Below, piece after piece: positions 44,270-54,700 of a stretch of DNA of 64,000 bases (positions within the stretch are counted from its first letter, which is position 1; each line of letters begins with the position of its first letter). The DNA lies in the NCBI GenBank assembly GCA_949152475.1, contig OX424563.1, positions 16,093,001 through 16,157,000 of the forward strand. The letters are read 5' to 3'. The notes beneath the pieces were generated by a model. That model saw nothing but the letters and a program-made list of their open reading frames with translations, did no database searches and was not told the origin of the DNA. The stretch is from Terebella lapidaria (Eukaryota; Annelida; Polychaeta; Terebellida; Terebellidae). The translations under genes were made by a program, and so were the position numbers.

Positions 44270-47200
44270 TTTGATCTTCGACCTCATTTTCAAGGTCAGA
44301 GCACAAAATCGCGGTTATCTCGCTTATTATTCACTTTACAGCTTAGAAATGAAATTTGGACATATAGAAAATGATATAAAATGATATAAACAGCTATGCC
44401 GAAAGAAGATTACTGTACGATATTTTTCCGCCATGATAGTTTTATCACTATGACGTCAAACGTTCTGGAGATTTTGGAGAAATGTCAGCCATATTACAAA
44501 GTTTATATTGCACCTGGTTTTAAATTAATAGATATCAAACGCGTATATCATATGAAGGGATACACTGTCTATCAATACACACAGGTTCATCCTAATCGAA
44601 TGACGATTTTAAAGTCGATAATAAGCGAGATATTAGCCGTTTTGTACTTTAGTTTTGAAAATGAGGTCAAAGGTCAAATCCAAGGTTATCAGAATATTTG
44701 GACTATATCCTTTCCTATATGTACACAATTGATTCCTAAGCTGTAAAATCGATAATAAGTGAGATATTAGAAATTTTGTACTCTGACCTTGAAAATGAAG
44801 TCGATGGTCAAGGTTATCAAAATATTCGGCATACATCATTTCCTATAGTCCACAAATTAGTCCCAAGCTGTAAAGTGGATAATTAGCGAGATATCAGCCA
44901 TTTTGTGCTTTGACCTTTAAAATGAGGTCGAAGGTCAAACTCAAGGTCATCAGAATATTCAGCATATACCATTTCCTATATGTCCACAATTGATTCCTAA
45001 ACTGATAAGTCGATAACAAGCAGCAATTTATTAGCCATTTTGTGCTTTGACCTTGAAAATGAGATCAAAGGTAAAATTCAAGGTCATGACAATAATCAGC
45101 ATATATCATTTCCTATGTGTCCACGATTGAATCCTTGTCTCTAATCTCAATATTAAGTGAAATATTAGGCATTATGTGTCCCATTATGAAGCATAGGAGA
45201 ATTTAACATGGGAAAGACCATTTGAGAAACGTTCGGGAAATGAAAATGGCCGCCACACGCAGACCAGCGATTCAGGGGCAACGAAACTTATACACATCAC
45301 AGAGGTATGTGAGGGCAATCTTTTGAAGTAAACATAGGCCCAAGGGACCTGTAGCTTACCGGCTAGCGAATAGGTGATCGGTCCGATCGTCTGGTAACTT
45401 CAAGGTTACAAGTATATTCAGCATATATCATTTCCTATATGTCCACAATTGATTCGTAAGCTATAAAGTTGACAACAAGTGAGATATGCGCCATTTCGTG
45501 CTCTGACCTTGAAAATGAGGTCAAAGGTCATATCCAAAGTCACGAGAATATTCAGTATATATTATTTCTTATATGTCCACAATTGATTACCAAGCTGAAA
45601 AGTAAATAATAAGCGAGATTTCAGCCATTTTGTGCTCTGACTTTCAAAAGGAGGTCAAAGGTCAAATTCAAGGTAATCAGAATATTCAGCGTATATCATT
45701 TCCTATATGTCCACAATTGATTTCTAAGCTGTAAAGTCGATAATAAGCAAGATATTAGACTATTTGTGCTCTGACGTTGAAAATGAGGTCAAAGATCATA
45801 TTCAAGGTCATGAGAATATTCAGCATATATCATTTCTTATATGTCCACAATTGATTCCCAAACTGTAAAGTGAATCATAAGCGAGATATCAGCTATTTTG
45901 TGCTCTGACCTTGAAAATCAGGTGAAACGTCAAATTCAAGGTCATCAGAATATTCGGCATAGCTGTTTATATCATTTTATATCATTTTCTATATGTCCAA
46001 ATTTCATTTCCAAGCTGTAAAGTGAATAATAAGCGAGATAATCGCGATTTTGTGCTCTGACCTTGAAAATGAGGTCGAAGATCAAATTCAAGGTCATCAG
46101 AATATTTGGCATATTTCGTTTCCTTCATGGTCACAATAGATTTCTAAGCTGTAAAGTCGATAATAAGCGAGATATTAGCCATTTTGTGCTCTGACCTTGA
46201 AAATTAGCTCAAAGGTCAAATTCAAGGTCACGAGAATATTCAGCATATATCACTTCCTATATGTCCACAATTGATTCCTAAGCTGTAAAGTCAATAATAA
46301 GCGAGATATTGGCCATTTTGTGCTCTGACCTTGAAAATGAGGTTAAAGGTCAAATTCAAGGTCACGAGAATATTCAGCATATATCATTTCCCATATGTCC
46401 ACAAGTCTCTAATCTCAATAGTAATTGGGATATCAAGAACATTGTGGCCCATTATAAAGCATAGGATAATTTAACATGGGAAAGTCCTATTTGGGCCCAG
46501 TACAAAAAATCAAAATTCCCGCCACATGCAGACCGGCGATTCAAGAGCATCGAAACTTTTACACATTATAAGGATACATGAGGGAAACATTTTGAATCTA
46601 AAATCTCAAAACTGATCAGACAGTTTCTGAGAAAATAATTTTCAAAGTTGAAAACATACAAAAACGGCCATTTTCGGCATAAAAATGACCGCCAAAACTG
46701 CATAATCGATTCAATAAAAATTAGCCCAATGGGCTAGAAAGGTTACCGGAGAAATATACAGAGTTAAGCCGAGAAAGTTGAAGGTCAAACTCAAGGTGAC
46801 CACTGAAATCGCCATATCTCTAACCTTGAAAATGGGATCAAAGGTTAAATTCTAGATCACCAAACTATTCAGCATACATCATTTCCTATATGTTCACTAT
46901 GGACCCCTAAGCTGTAAATTTGATGATAAGCTAGATATAAGCCATTTTGTAATCTGACTTTGAAAATAAAATGATTGACCTTGAAATTTAGGTCAAAGGT
47001 CAAAGTCAATATCATTAAAATGTTCAGAATATATATCATTTCCTATATGTTCACAATTGATTCCTAAGCTGTAAAGTCGATAATAAGCAAGATATTAGCC
47101 ATTTTGTCCTGTTGACCTTGAAAATGAGGTCAAAAGTCAAATTCAAGGTCACTAGAATATTCAGCATATATCATTTCCCATATGTTCACAATTGATTCCT

Positions 47201-49520
47201 AAGCTGTAAAGTCCATAATAACCCGAGATATTAGCCATTTTATCCTGTGACCTTGGAAATGAGGTCAAAGGTCAAATTCAAGGTCACGAGAATATTCAGC
47301 ATATATCATTTCCTATATGTTCACAATTGATTCCTGAGCTGTAAAGTCGATAATAAGCGAGATATTAGCCATGTTGTCCTGAGACCTTGAAGATGAGGTC
47401 AAAGGTCAAATTCAAGGTCATCAGAATATTCGGCGTATATCATTTCCTATATGTCCCCAATTGATTCCTAAGCTGTAAAGTCGATAATAAGCGAGATATT
47501 GGCCATTTTGTCATGTGACCTTGAAAATGAGGTCAGAGGTCAAAATCAAGGTCATGAGAATTTTCAGCATATATCATTTCCTATATGTTCACAATTGATT
47601 CCTAAGCTGTAAAGTCGCTAATAAGCAAGATATTGGCCATTTTGTCCTGTGACCTTGAAAATGAGGTCAAAGGTCAAATTCAAGGTCATCACAATTTTCA
47701 GCATATATCATTTCCTATATGTTCACAATTGATTCCTAAGCTGTAAAGTCGCTAATAAGCAAGATATTGGCCATTTTGTCCTGTGACCTTGGAAATGAGG
47801 TCAAAGGTTAAATTCATGGTCACGAGAATATTCAGCATATATCATTTCCTATATGTTCACAATTGATTCCTAAGCTGTAAAGTCGCTAATAAGCAAGATA
47901 TTGGCCATTTTGTCATGTGACCTTGAAAATCAGGTCAAAGGTCAAATTCAAGGTCATGAGAATTTTCAGCATATATCATTTCCTATATGTTCACAATTGA
48001 TTCCTAAGCTGTAAAGTCGCTAATAAGCAAGATATTGGTCGTTTTGTCCTGTGACCTTGAAAATGAGGTCAAAGGTCAAATTCAAGGTCACGAGAATTTT
48101 CAGCATATATCATTTCCTATATGTTCACAATCGATTCCTAAGCTGTAAAGTCGCTAATAAGCAAGATATTGGCCATTTTGTCCTGTGACCTTGAAAATGA
48201 GGTCAAAGCTCAAATTCAAGGCCACGAGAATATTCAGCATATATCATTTCCTATATGTTCACAACTGATTCCTAAGCTGTAAAGTCGATAATAAGCGAGA
48301 TATTAGCAATTTTGTCCTGCGACCTTGGAAATGAGGTCAAAGGTCAAATTCAAGGTCACGAAAATATTCAGCATATATCATTTCCTATATGTTCACAATT
48401 GATTCCTAAACTGTAAAGTCGATAATAAGCGAGATATTAGCAATTTTGTCATGTGACCTTGAAAATGAGGTCAAAGGTCAAATTCAAGGTCACAAGAATA
48501 TTCAGCATATATCATTTCCTATATGTTCACAACTGATTCCTAAGCTGTAAAGTCGATAATAAGCGAGATATTAGCCATTTTGTCCTGTGACCTTGAAAAT
48601 GAGGTCAAAAGTCAAATTCAAGGTCACGAGAATATTCAGCATATATCATTTCCTATATGTCCACAATTCATTCCTAGTCTCTAATTTCAATATTAAGTGA
48701 GATATTAGGCTTAATGTGTGCCATTATAAAGCATAGGAAAATTTAACATGGGAAAGTCACATTATTTTGGGCCGAGTTTGGGCCCAAAATGGCCCACCTC
48801 AAGCGATTCAAGCGCAACGAAATTTATACATGTCACAGGGGTACATATGAGGAGTGTTATGCATCAATGAGAAAAAAAGTTACTGAACAGATTTTGAGAA
48901 AACGACCATCAAAGTCCAAAATTGGCCATTTTTAGACGAAAACGGCCGTTCTGACCTTGAAACCGAGGTCAGAGGTCAAATTCAAGGTCACGAGAATATT
49001 CAGCATATATCATTTCCTATATGTCTACAATTGATTCTTAGTCTCTAATTTCAATTTTAAGTGAGATATTAGGCTTAATGTGTCTCATTATAAAGCATAG
49101 GAGGATTTAACATGGGAAAGTCCCATTTGGGCCGAGTTTGGGCCCAAAATGGCCCACTTCGAGCGATTCAAGGGCAACGAAATTTATACATATCACAGGG
49201 GTACATAGGAGGAGTGTCATGCATCAATAAGAAAAAAAGTTACTGAACAGATTTTGAGAAAACGACCATCAAAGTCCAAAATTGGCCATTTTTCGACAAA
49301 AACGGCCGCTATTTTGAAAAAAATGCGAAAATCAAAAAACTAAAAAAAATCTTTCCTGGAAATATTTTTAGGTATTTTTGTGCAAAATTTCAGAAATATT
49401 CGCCTGTAAATTTTAATGATAAAAATGTGGACGGACGGACGCTGGACGACGGACGACGGACGCCGGACCACGGACGACGGACGCAACGCCACGGCAATAG
49501 GTTATCGGACCAAAGGTCCG
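44270..49520. repeat. 134-bp satellite, block B
   Basis: A longer relative of block A. Between 47260 and 48480 exact AGGTCAAAGGTCA motifs occur at 47262, 47396, 47664, 47932, 48066, 48334 and 48468, all at multiples of exactly 134 bp. An internal element end (TAGCCCAATGGGCTA then GGTTACCGGA, 46723-46750) shows that at least two hairpin-ended elements are joined. The right end is GGAC repeats followed by GGACCAAAGGTCC (49498-49510). The ATTTAACATGGGAAAG modules occur near 45190, 46450, 48735 and 49105. Confidence 0.9.
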
Positions 49521-49613
49521 GTAATCTAATAAAAATCAGGTCATTATGACCTTCGGTAAAATATACGGTAAAATATACATAATATCCCCAAACCACATTT
49601 CGGAGCAGGTTTA

Positions 49614-50933
49614 TCATATGGTGCCGGGAAGAAGAAAGTCGTCATCCCAATCATCTGGGACAGGAATGCCCAGTTCTTGAGATGTCCTGGTCATGACGTC
49701 ACGGACTTCTTGAGTGATATGTAGCTCATGCAGTACTGCCTTGCCCAGACTGTCCCTGCTTATGGTTGAGCCACGCTGAGAATCCCATCCAAAAGCCTTC
49801 ACGGCATCTTCGATTAAGTCATGCGACAATCCACAGATTTTGAACATTTTGGCCACTGTTTGTGTTGGGTTTTTGCATGCCTGTTCGTAGCGTACACCAT
49901 GAATTTGGAGCCCAGCCTCAAGACATTTGATGTATTTCTGGACGGTCTTTCCCTGGGTCCAGTAGCCCCATTCTATGTCCATAGATACCTTCGGATACCA
50001 GCCTCGACAAAATTCATACATGTAGCCACAGAACCACAAGTGGTACGCCACCATTCCAGGAATTTTTGGTAACAGTCGAAATAGCACAACAGAAGAAGTT
50101 ATTCCTTCAAAACATTTCCTGAGAGAAAGTGCAACTTGCACAGGGTCACGGTAAAGGAAGAACTGCGTTGCATCGGGGAAGGCTTCTATTAAAAAGTCAT
50201 TATAAAGCATAACCAGGGGAAGGGGCTTGATGACGTAGGCCAAAAATTCGCCACTCGAGTTACTAGAGCGTTTAAACAGGAGTGTGATGACATCCCTGAT
50301 TAATTTGACTTTCTTTTCTCTGCTCCAGTCTTTATGCGAGTCAAACAGATGCATTGCTTTGGTCAGAGCCTGTGGCTCTCCGAGAACAAGGCATTTTCCT
50401 GTCGACCTGAAGACATCAGTCATCAAAGTACCACCACATCGCCCGACACTTTGCAAGATTACCAGTTTGGTGTCCCTCATTGTGATGCGCTCAGCCAACT
50501 TGTGGAAAGATGCCAGAGGCATTGCGATGATGTACCTGGGGGAGCTCTCAAAAGCCATGGATGCAAACGGATACAATTCTGGTCCCTTCGCGCCTGGAGC
50601 AAGTTGCATGAATATGGCATCTTTGTCTGTGATTTGCAAAAGATGGACATCATCTCGCAACACATATTCAGGCGCCGTAAAGTTGTGATGGACCAGAATG
50701 TAGTCGGTGATTTGTGTCATGATGAACACGTCAAGTTTGTAATGGAACATAATACGCATAATATGAGCAGAAGACTCGTAGTTTCCCGGTTCCCTGGACA
50801 GAAGCCTCTGACGTAGAACACCTGTCCACCACCAAAGTATAGTTTGGAAGAAACTGTAGCACACGCTGAATATTTGGAATGATATCCAAAGCAAGACAGA
50901 TGATAAAACACGTAGATTTCCGAGTAAATCCAT
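49614..50933 (-). CDS. Sulfotransferase-like membrane protein, copy 4
   Basis: A single-exon, intact gene of 439 residues and the most diverged of the four. The membrane segment, GRCGGTL, RDPVQVALS and RYEQACKNP are all conserved. It has NSS inserted after KRSS, and LQIHG in place of LHG before RYEQ, and it lacks the HRPT insertion of copies 2 and 3. No transposon lies directly upstream. The 3' flank runs within about 90 bp into the end of the satellite block. Divergence concentrated outside the binding motifs suggests the enzyme has been kept under selection. Confidence 0.8.
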   Translation of the reverse strand: MDLLGNLRVLSSVLLWISFQIFSVCYSFFQTILWWWTGVLRQRLLSREPGNYESSAHIMRIMFHYKLDVFIMTQITDYILVHHNFTAPEYVLRDDVHLLQITDKDAIFMQLAPGAKGPELYPFASMAFESSPRYIIAMPLASFHKLAERITMRDTKLVILQSVGRCGGTLMTDVFRSTGKCLVLGEPQALTKAMHLFDSHKDWSREKKVKLIRDVITLLFKRSSNSSGEFLAYVIKPLPLVMLYNDFLIEAFPDATQFFLYRDPVQVALSLRKCFEGITSSVVLFRLLPKIPGMVAYHLWFCGYMYEFCRGWYPKVSMDIEWGYWTQGKTVQKYIKCLEAGLQIHGVRYEQACKNPTQTVAKMFKICGLSHDLIEDAVKAFGWDSQRGSTISRDSLGKAVLHELHITQEVRDVMTRTSQELGIPVPDDWDDDFLLPGTI

Positions 50934-51008
50934 GTCTATGCGTTAAGATGACCACACAAGATTATGCTATCTTTTCTTAAATTATACACCCTTGTTCATC
51001 GTGAAGTA

Positions 51009-51164
51009 AACAATATTCCTACGTCAGTATACACGCTGTATGTATTCACATGTACTACATTGACGAGTCCATCTGAAAAAAAAACAAACAATATTCCTAC
51101 GTCAATATACACACTGTATGTATTCACATGTACTACATTGACGAGTCCATCTGAAAAAAAACAA
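51009..51164. repeat. 78-bp direct duplication upstream of gene copy 4
   Basis: Two near-identical units with CAATATTCCTACGTC start at 51011 and 51089. Each ends in a run of A. They lie within 250 bp of the gene start and could affect its promoter. Confidence 0.85.
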
Positions 51165-51469
51165 CAACACTAGACCCCTATACGACGAGCAAGACAGAAA
51201 CACTATGGTTCGTGTGAGGGTAATTACTTCTAGGTCAACATACACACTGTTTGCATTCACTTGTGCGGCACTGTTGTGCGATGACACTTGCCTGAAATAC
51301 CGGTCAAAATATCATTACGCGTTATAAAGTACATGTAAAACGACCCAGATATGCGAGACCACAGCTCGTTCGTTCAATTAGCACCAGGTTCATAGCATAT
51401 CGTTTAATATCGTAGCGCTCAATATGCAGGCAATACCGTGCCAAAAATCACCAATAGTATATTTAAAAT

Positions 51470-52060
51470 AAAAAAAAATTACAAACGCACACAATTTTTC
51501 ATGAAGTTGTGATCCTAACGACACCAAACTGTTCTTCAACAATATTACACACACAAAATATCTGATATAAAGTTGTGGTCCGAACGACGCCAAAAAATAT
51601 TTTTGTGAAAAAAAATCGGTTAAATCAATAAAGCACACAATATCGCACAAACTTGTGGTCCAAGCGAGACCAGAATATTTTCCACAAAACAAAGACACAA
51701 CTTTGTGAGCTGACGACCCTGAAATATTTTTCAATAATAGGCCTATTACATGTACACAATTTGTGATACTCGTATGGACTCAACGATGCCAGAATATTTT
51801 TCAATCACAGCATAATTTCGCATAAACGTGTGGTCCAACCAACACAAGAATATTCTTCGCAAAAAATCACAGACACGGTTTTTCTCATACTTTTGGTCCT
51901 GATAAATCAAGAATATTATTCAAAGAGAACACAATATGCACATTATCTCGCATACACTTGTTGTCCCAACCATAGCAGCTTCTTTTGAATTACAGACATA
52001 CAATTCCTCATGAAGTTGTGGTTCTGCTAATGATACCCGGATATTTTGCAATAACCATGA
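51470..52060. repeat. Degenerate tandem repeat with GTGGTCC and AATATTTT words
   Basis: Loose units of roughly 65-95 bp share a CACAAT segment, a TTGTGGTCC segment, ACGACACCA and GAATATTTTTC. They are too decayed for an exact period. There is no coding content. Confidence 0.55.
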
Positions 52061-52230
52061 ATTAGCAATTTTATATTCAGTAATCTATACCTACACATAC
52101 TCACACTTAATACTTCAGATGACCCATATTACGTGACTTTCTTGCATGTTCCATGTAAACTGTCCAATGACTTCTCATATTTGAACTGAAGACAACGTCA
52201 CAGTGAACTGGTGGATGCTGACTGGTTCTA

Positions 52231-52939
52231 TCTACGGAAGCCCATATGTGACATGCGCGTAAAAATTTTCTATATGTTCTTTCCAGCAAAAAGCTAGCAC
52301 GTTCGAACGTGGAAGCATTTAACACTATCACGTTCGCACGTGGAAACAACTAGGGCTACTGCGTTCACACGTGGAAAGTCCGAGGTTACCACGTTCACAC
52401 GTGGAAGCATTTAACGCTTCCACGTTCGAACGTGGAAACTTCAGGAGCTACCACGTTCGCACGTGCAAAGATTTGGATGTGGTAGCCTCAAATGCTTCCA
52501 CGTATGAACGTGGTAGCTTTGAAACTTTCTACGTGTGAACGTGGAAACCTACATCTTTCTACGTTCGAACGTGGTAGGTTTTAAAGTTTCTACGTGCGAA
52601 CGTGAAAGCATATGATGTTTCCACGTGTGAACTTGGTAGCTTTGAAACTTTCTACGTGTGAACATGGAAACCTACAACTTTCTACATTAAAACTTGATAG
52701 GTTTTAAAGTTTCTACGTGCGAACGTGATAGCTTCGGACTTTCTACTTGTGAACGTTGAAGCCTACATCTTTCTACGTGCGAACGTGGTAAGTTTCAAAG
52801 TTTCCACGTGCGAACGTGATAGCGCTATATGCTTTAACGTGCGAACGTGGTAGTTATGAACTTCGTGCGAACGTGCAAGGTTTTTAATAGAAAAACACCA
52901 ATTTTTCCTCCGCACATGTCACCTATGGGTTTCCATATC
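52231..52939. mobile_element. Inverted-repeat element carrying a phased palindrome array
   Basis: The ends are inverted repeats: GGAAGCCCATATGTGACATG at 52236-52255 against the complement ending at 52934, with weaker pairing outward. Inside, about twenty near-palindromic sites of the form ACGTNNGAACGT start at 52299, 52330, 52361, 52391, 52422, 52453, 52500, 52531, 52561, 52592, 52623, 52654, 52684, 52715, 52745, 52775, 52806, 52837 and 52863. Spacing is 30 or 31 bp apart from two exceptions. No coding capacity. Looks like a MITE with a specialised interior. Confidence 0.75.
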
Positions 52940-52952
52940 TATCAGCATGTGG

Positions 52953-53189
52953 TTATGTATCTTTACTTATCGCGCGGTTTGTTTCGTACTTACTGAACTG
53001 GAATACATAACTGGGTTCAATGGGTGTGCGTTGTCCGGAATAGAGATAATATCTCTTGTTGGGCCAATATGATATCGAGAACTCATCTGGCAATGTGGTA
53101 ATCTTGATGCACAGTGAGAAATTGTTTTCCGCCAAAACGGCAATAATTGTCATTGTACCACAATGAACAGATAAAAGCACATTATCCAA
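52953..53189 (-). pseudogene. Module X1, coding-like segment
   Basis: An open minus-strand stretch of about 78 codons includes SVHCGTMTII and ITTLPDEFSISYW. The same frame without gaps in X2 (56302-56544) gives a related but very different sequence (SVQCGMVTID). A Cys followed about 15 residues later by Trp recalls an immunoglobulin-type fold, but this is weak. No splice sites were established. Confidence 0.25.
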
Positions 53190-54294
53190 GAGCCACTACT
53201 GCTTTAAGGATTGTAATGCAAAAAGTTGTATCGAACTCACATATTGGGGGCAATAGGTTGATACTTACATACACATGAAAAACATTTATCCGTAACTCCC
53301 AGAATATTATTTATTTTCTCTCAACAAAACACTCTGTCAAATGAATCATTGACCTAGTTGACCGATGTAAGGCTAACACTCTGGAAGCTGATCTGGTGAG
53401 CAAAATAATGTTTCTGTAAAATACTGACCACAATACCTTAAAACGGGGATTCGAAGCAGCGTTCGAGTGTACAAGCCCACAATGGACCTTTATCCAATTA
53501 TCATAACATAGGCAACCATCGGCTAGTTGATACTTGATGATACAAACAAAAAAAGTTAATGCTTTCAGTCGCCCCTGCATTCCCCTAATGATGAAAAGAT
53601 AGACGCTTTCCGGTCGCCGACGATAGCGTGGTGCCCCTGACACTCTATCATCCCTGTTGCCCAAAATATGTTAATTAGGACGAAATGTCATGACTGTCGG
53701 GCCGGTGTCTTTCATCAATGTCAGTAATAAAAGTTACAGCGGTAATAGGTTGATACATAATTACTATTTATTACTGATAATAATAAATAGCTAACTATAT
53801 TTATTATATGTAGTAACACTTCTAACAACGATAATATTCAACAACTTAAATAACTGTAAAGAGTTAATTCCCGAATCACTTCAAGATAGGGTTTAATCAA
53901 ATATTGAAACAGAGTTCTGTGGTGACTTTAAATTTGACCTTCAGTGACATTGGAATTTCAAGAGGGCAATTTTTCCCGAAAACAAAAGAAGAAAACAGCT
54001 GTGGCTTAGCATGTTATATTTCTGCGGTAACCTTTTGTAGCTTTTGGGCTAATTTATGATGTATTAATTGATAATTCCGTAATCGCATATATCTGTTGTA
54101 TTGATACATTTTGAAAACATGAAAGCCGTTATGAACATATGAATAGGTATGTTCATGAGTTTATAAAATTGAATGTTGAACGATTCATCCATAACATCGA
54201 TCATTAATAATGACCCAATTAAGGGCACGTTGACTCATGTGATCAGGTGAAATAATAACATACATTTATTTGAACATTTATTACCTGGTTGGGC

Positions 54295-54700
54295 CTACGA
54301 GATTGATATAATTCCACAAACAACAACACGTGCCAACCTTTTCAAAAATACAACAGTTTGACCTTGGTGGTTGTTTGAAAAAGGCAAATATCCGTTGCCC
54401 CTCGTCGTGACTGATCTGCTACTCAATTTTGTTGTCCCTAACGTGTCATACACAGGGATAAAAATTGGTCCTTTATGAGATTCTGTCCACTTACATTGTG
54501 AAATATCGCCGCCTGGAATGACATTACGCACCCACAGATGACAGTTAGGTCTAGAGGAAGACGACCGTGGTAGCACGGCGGCCCATCATGGACGACTGTA
54601 AGGTGATTTGCCGTGTGAATGGAATGGGCCATCAGTGTGAATGAGCTCGGTGGCAAGCCAAGTGAGCATCATGGCCACAGCAATCAGCAAATGGAGCATA
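54295..54700 (-). pseudogene. Module Y1, coding-like segment with signal-peptide-like start
   Basis: On the minus strand MLHLLIAVAMMLTWLA looks like a signal peptide and is followed by ELIHTDGPFHSHGKSP. The same start is seen in Y3 (60926-61117). Further on, the frame contains VIPGGDISQCKW and VYDTLGTTKLSS, echoed in Y2 and Y3. An in-frame TGA lies between the two parts in Y1 and Y3, and Y2 and Y3 have more breaks. I read these as decayed copies of an unrecognised secreted-protein gene. Confidence 0.35.

Larger units (their letters stand above)
31314..49520. repeat. Tandem segmental duplication, unit B (expanded)
   Basis: It is collinear with unit A and has gained an insertion at 36043-36735, a LINE at 37685-42650, an extra segment of about 0.8 kb at 43441-44269 and an enlarged satellite. 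It has also lost three short stretches of the TIR element. Gene copy 4 follows directly. Confidence 0.85.

Noticed and set aside
28045-49520. CRISPR-like array
   Set aside because: The whole 134-bp monomer is repeated with no unique spacers, and the context is an animal genome.
52299-52880. CRISPR-like array at the palindromes
   Set aside because: The conserved part is only about 12-16 bp with similar intervening sequence, and the array is enclosed by inverted repeats of a small mobile element.
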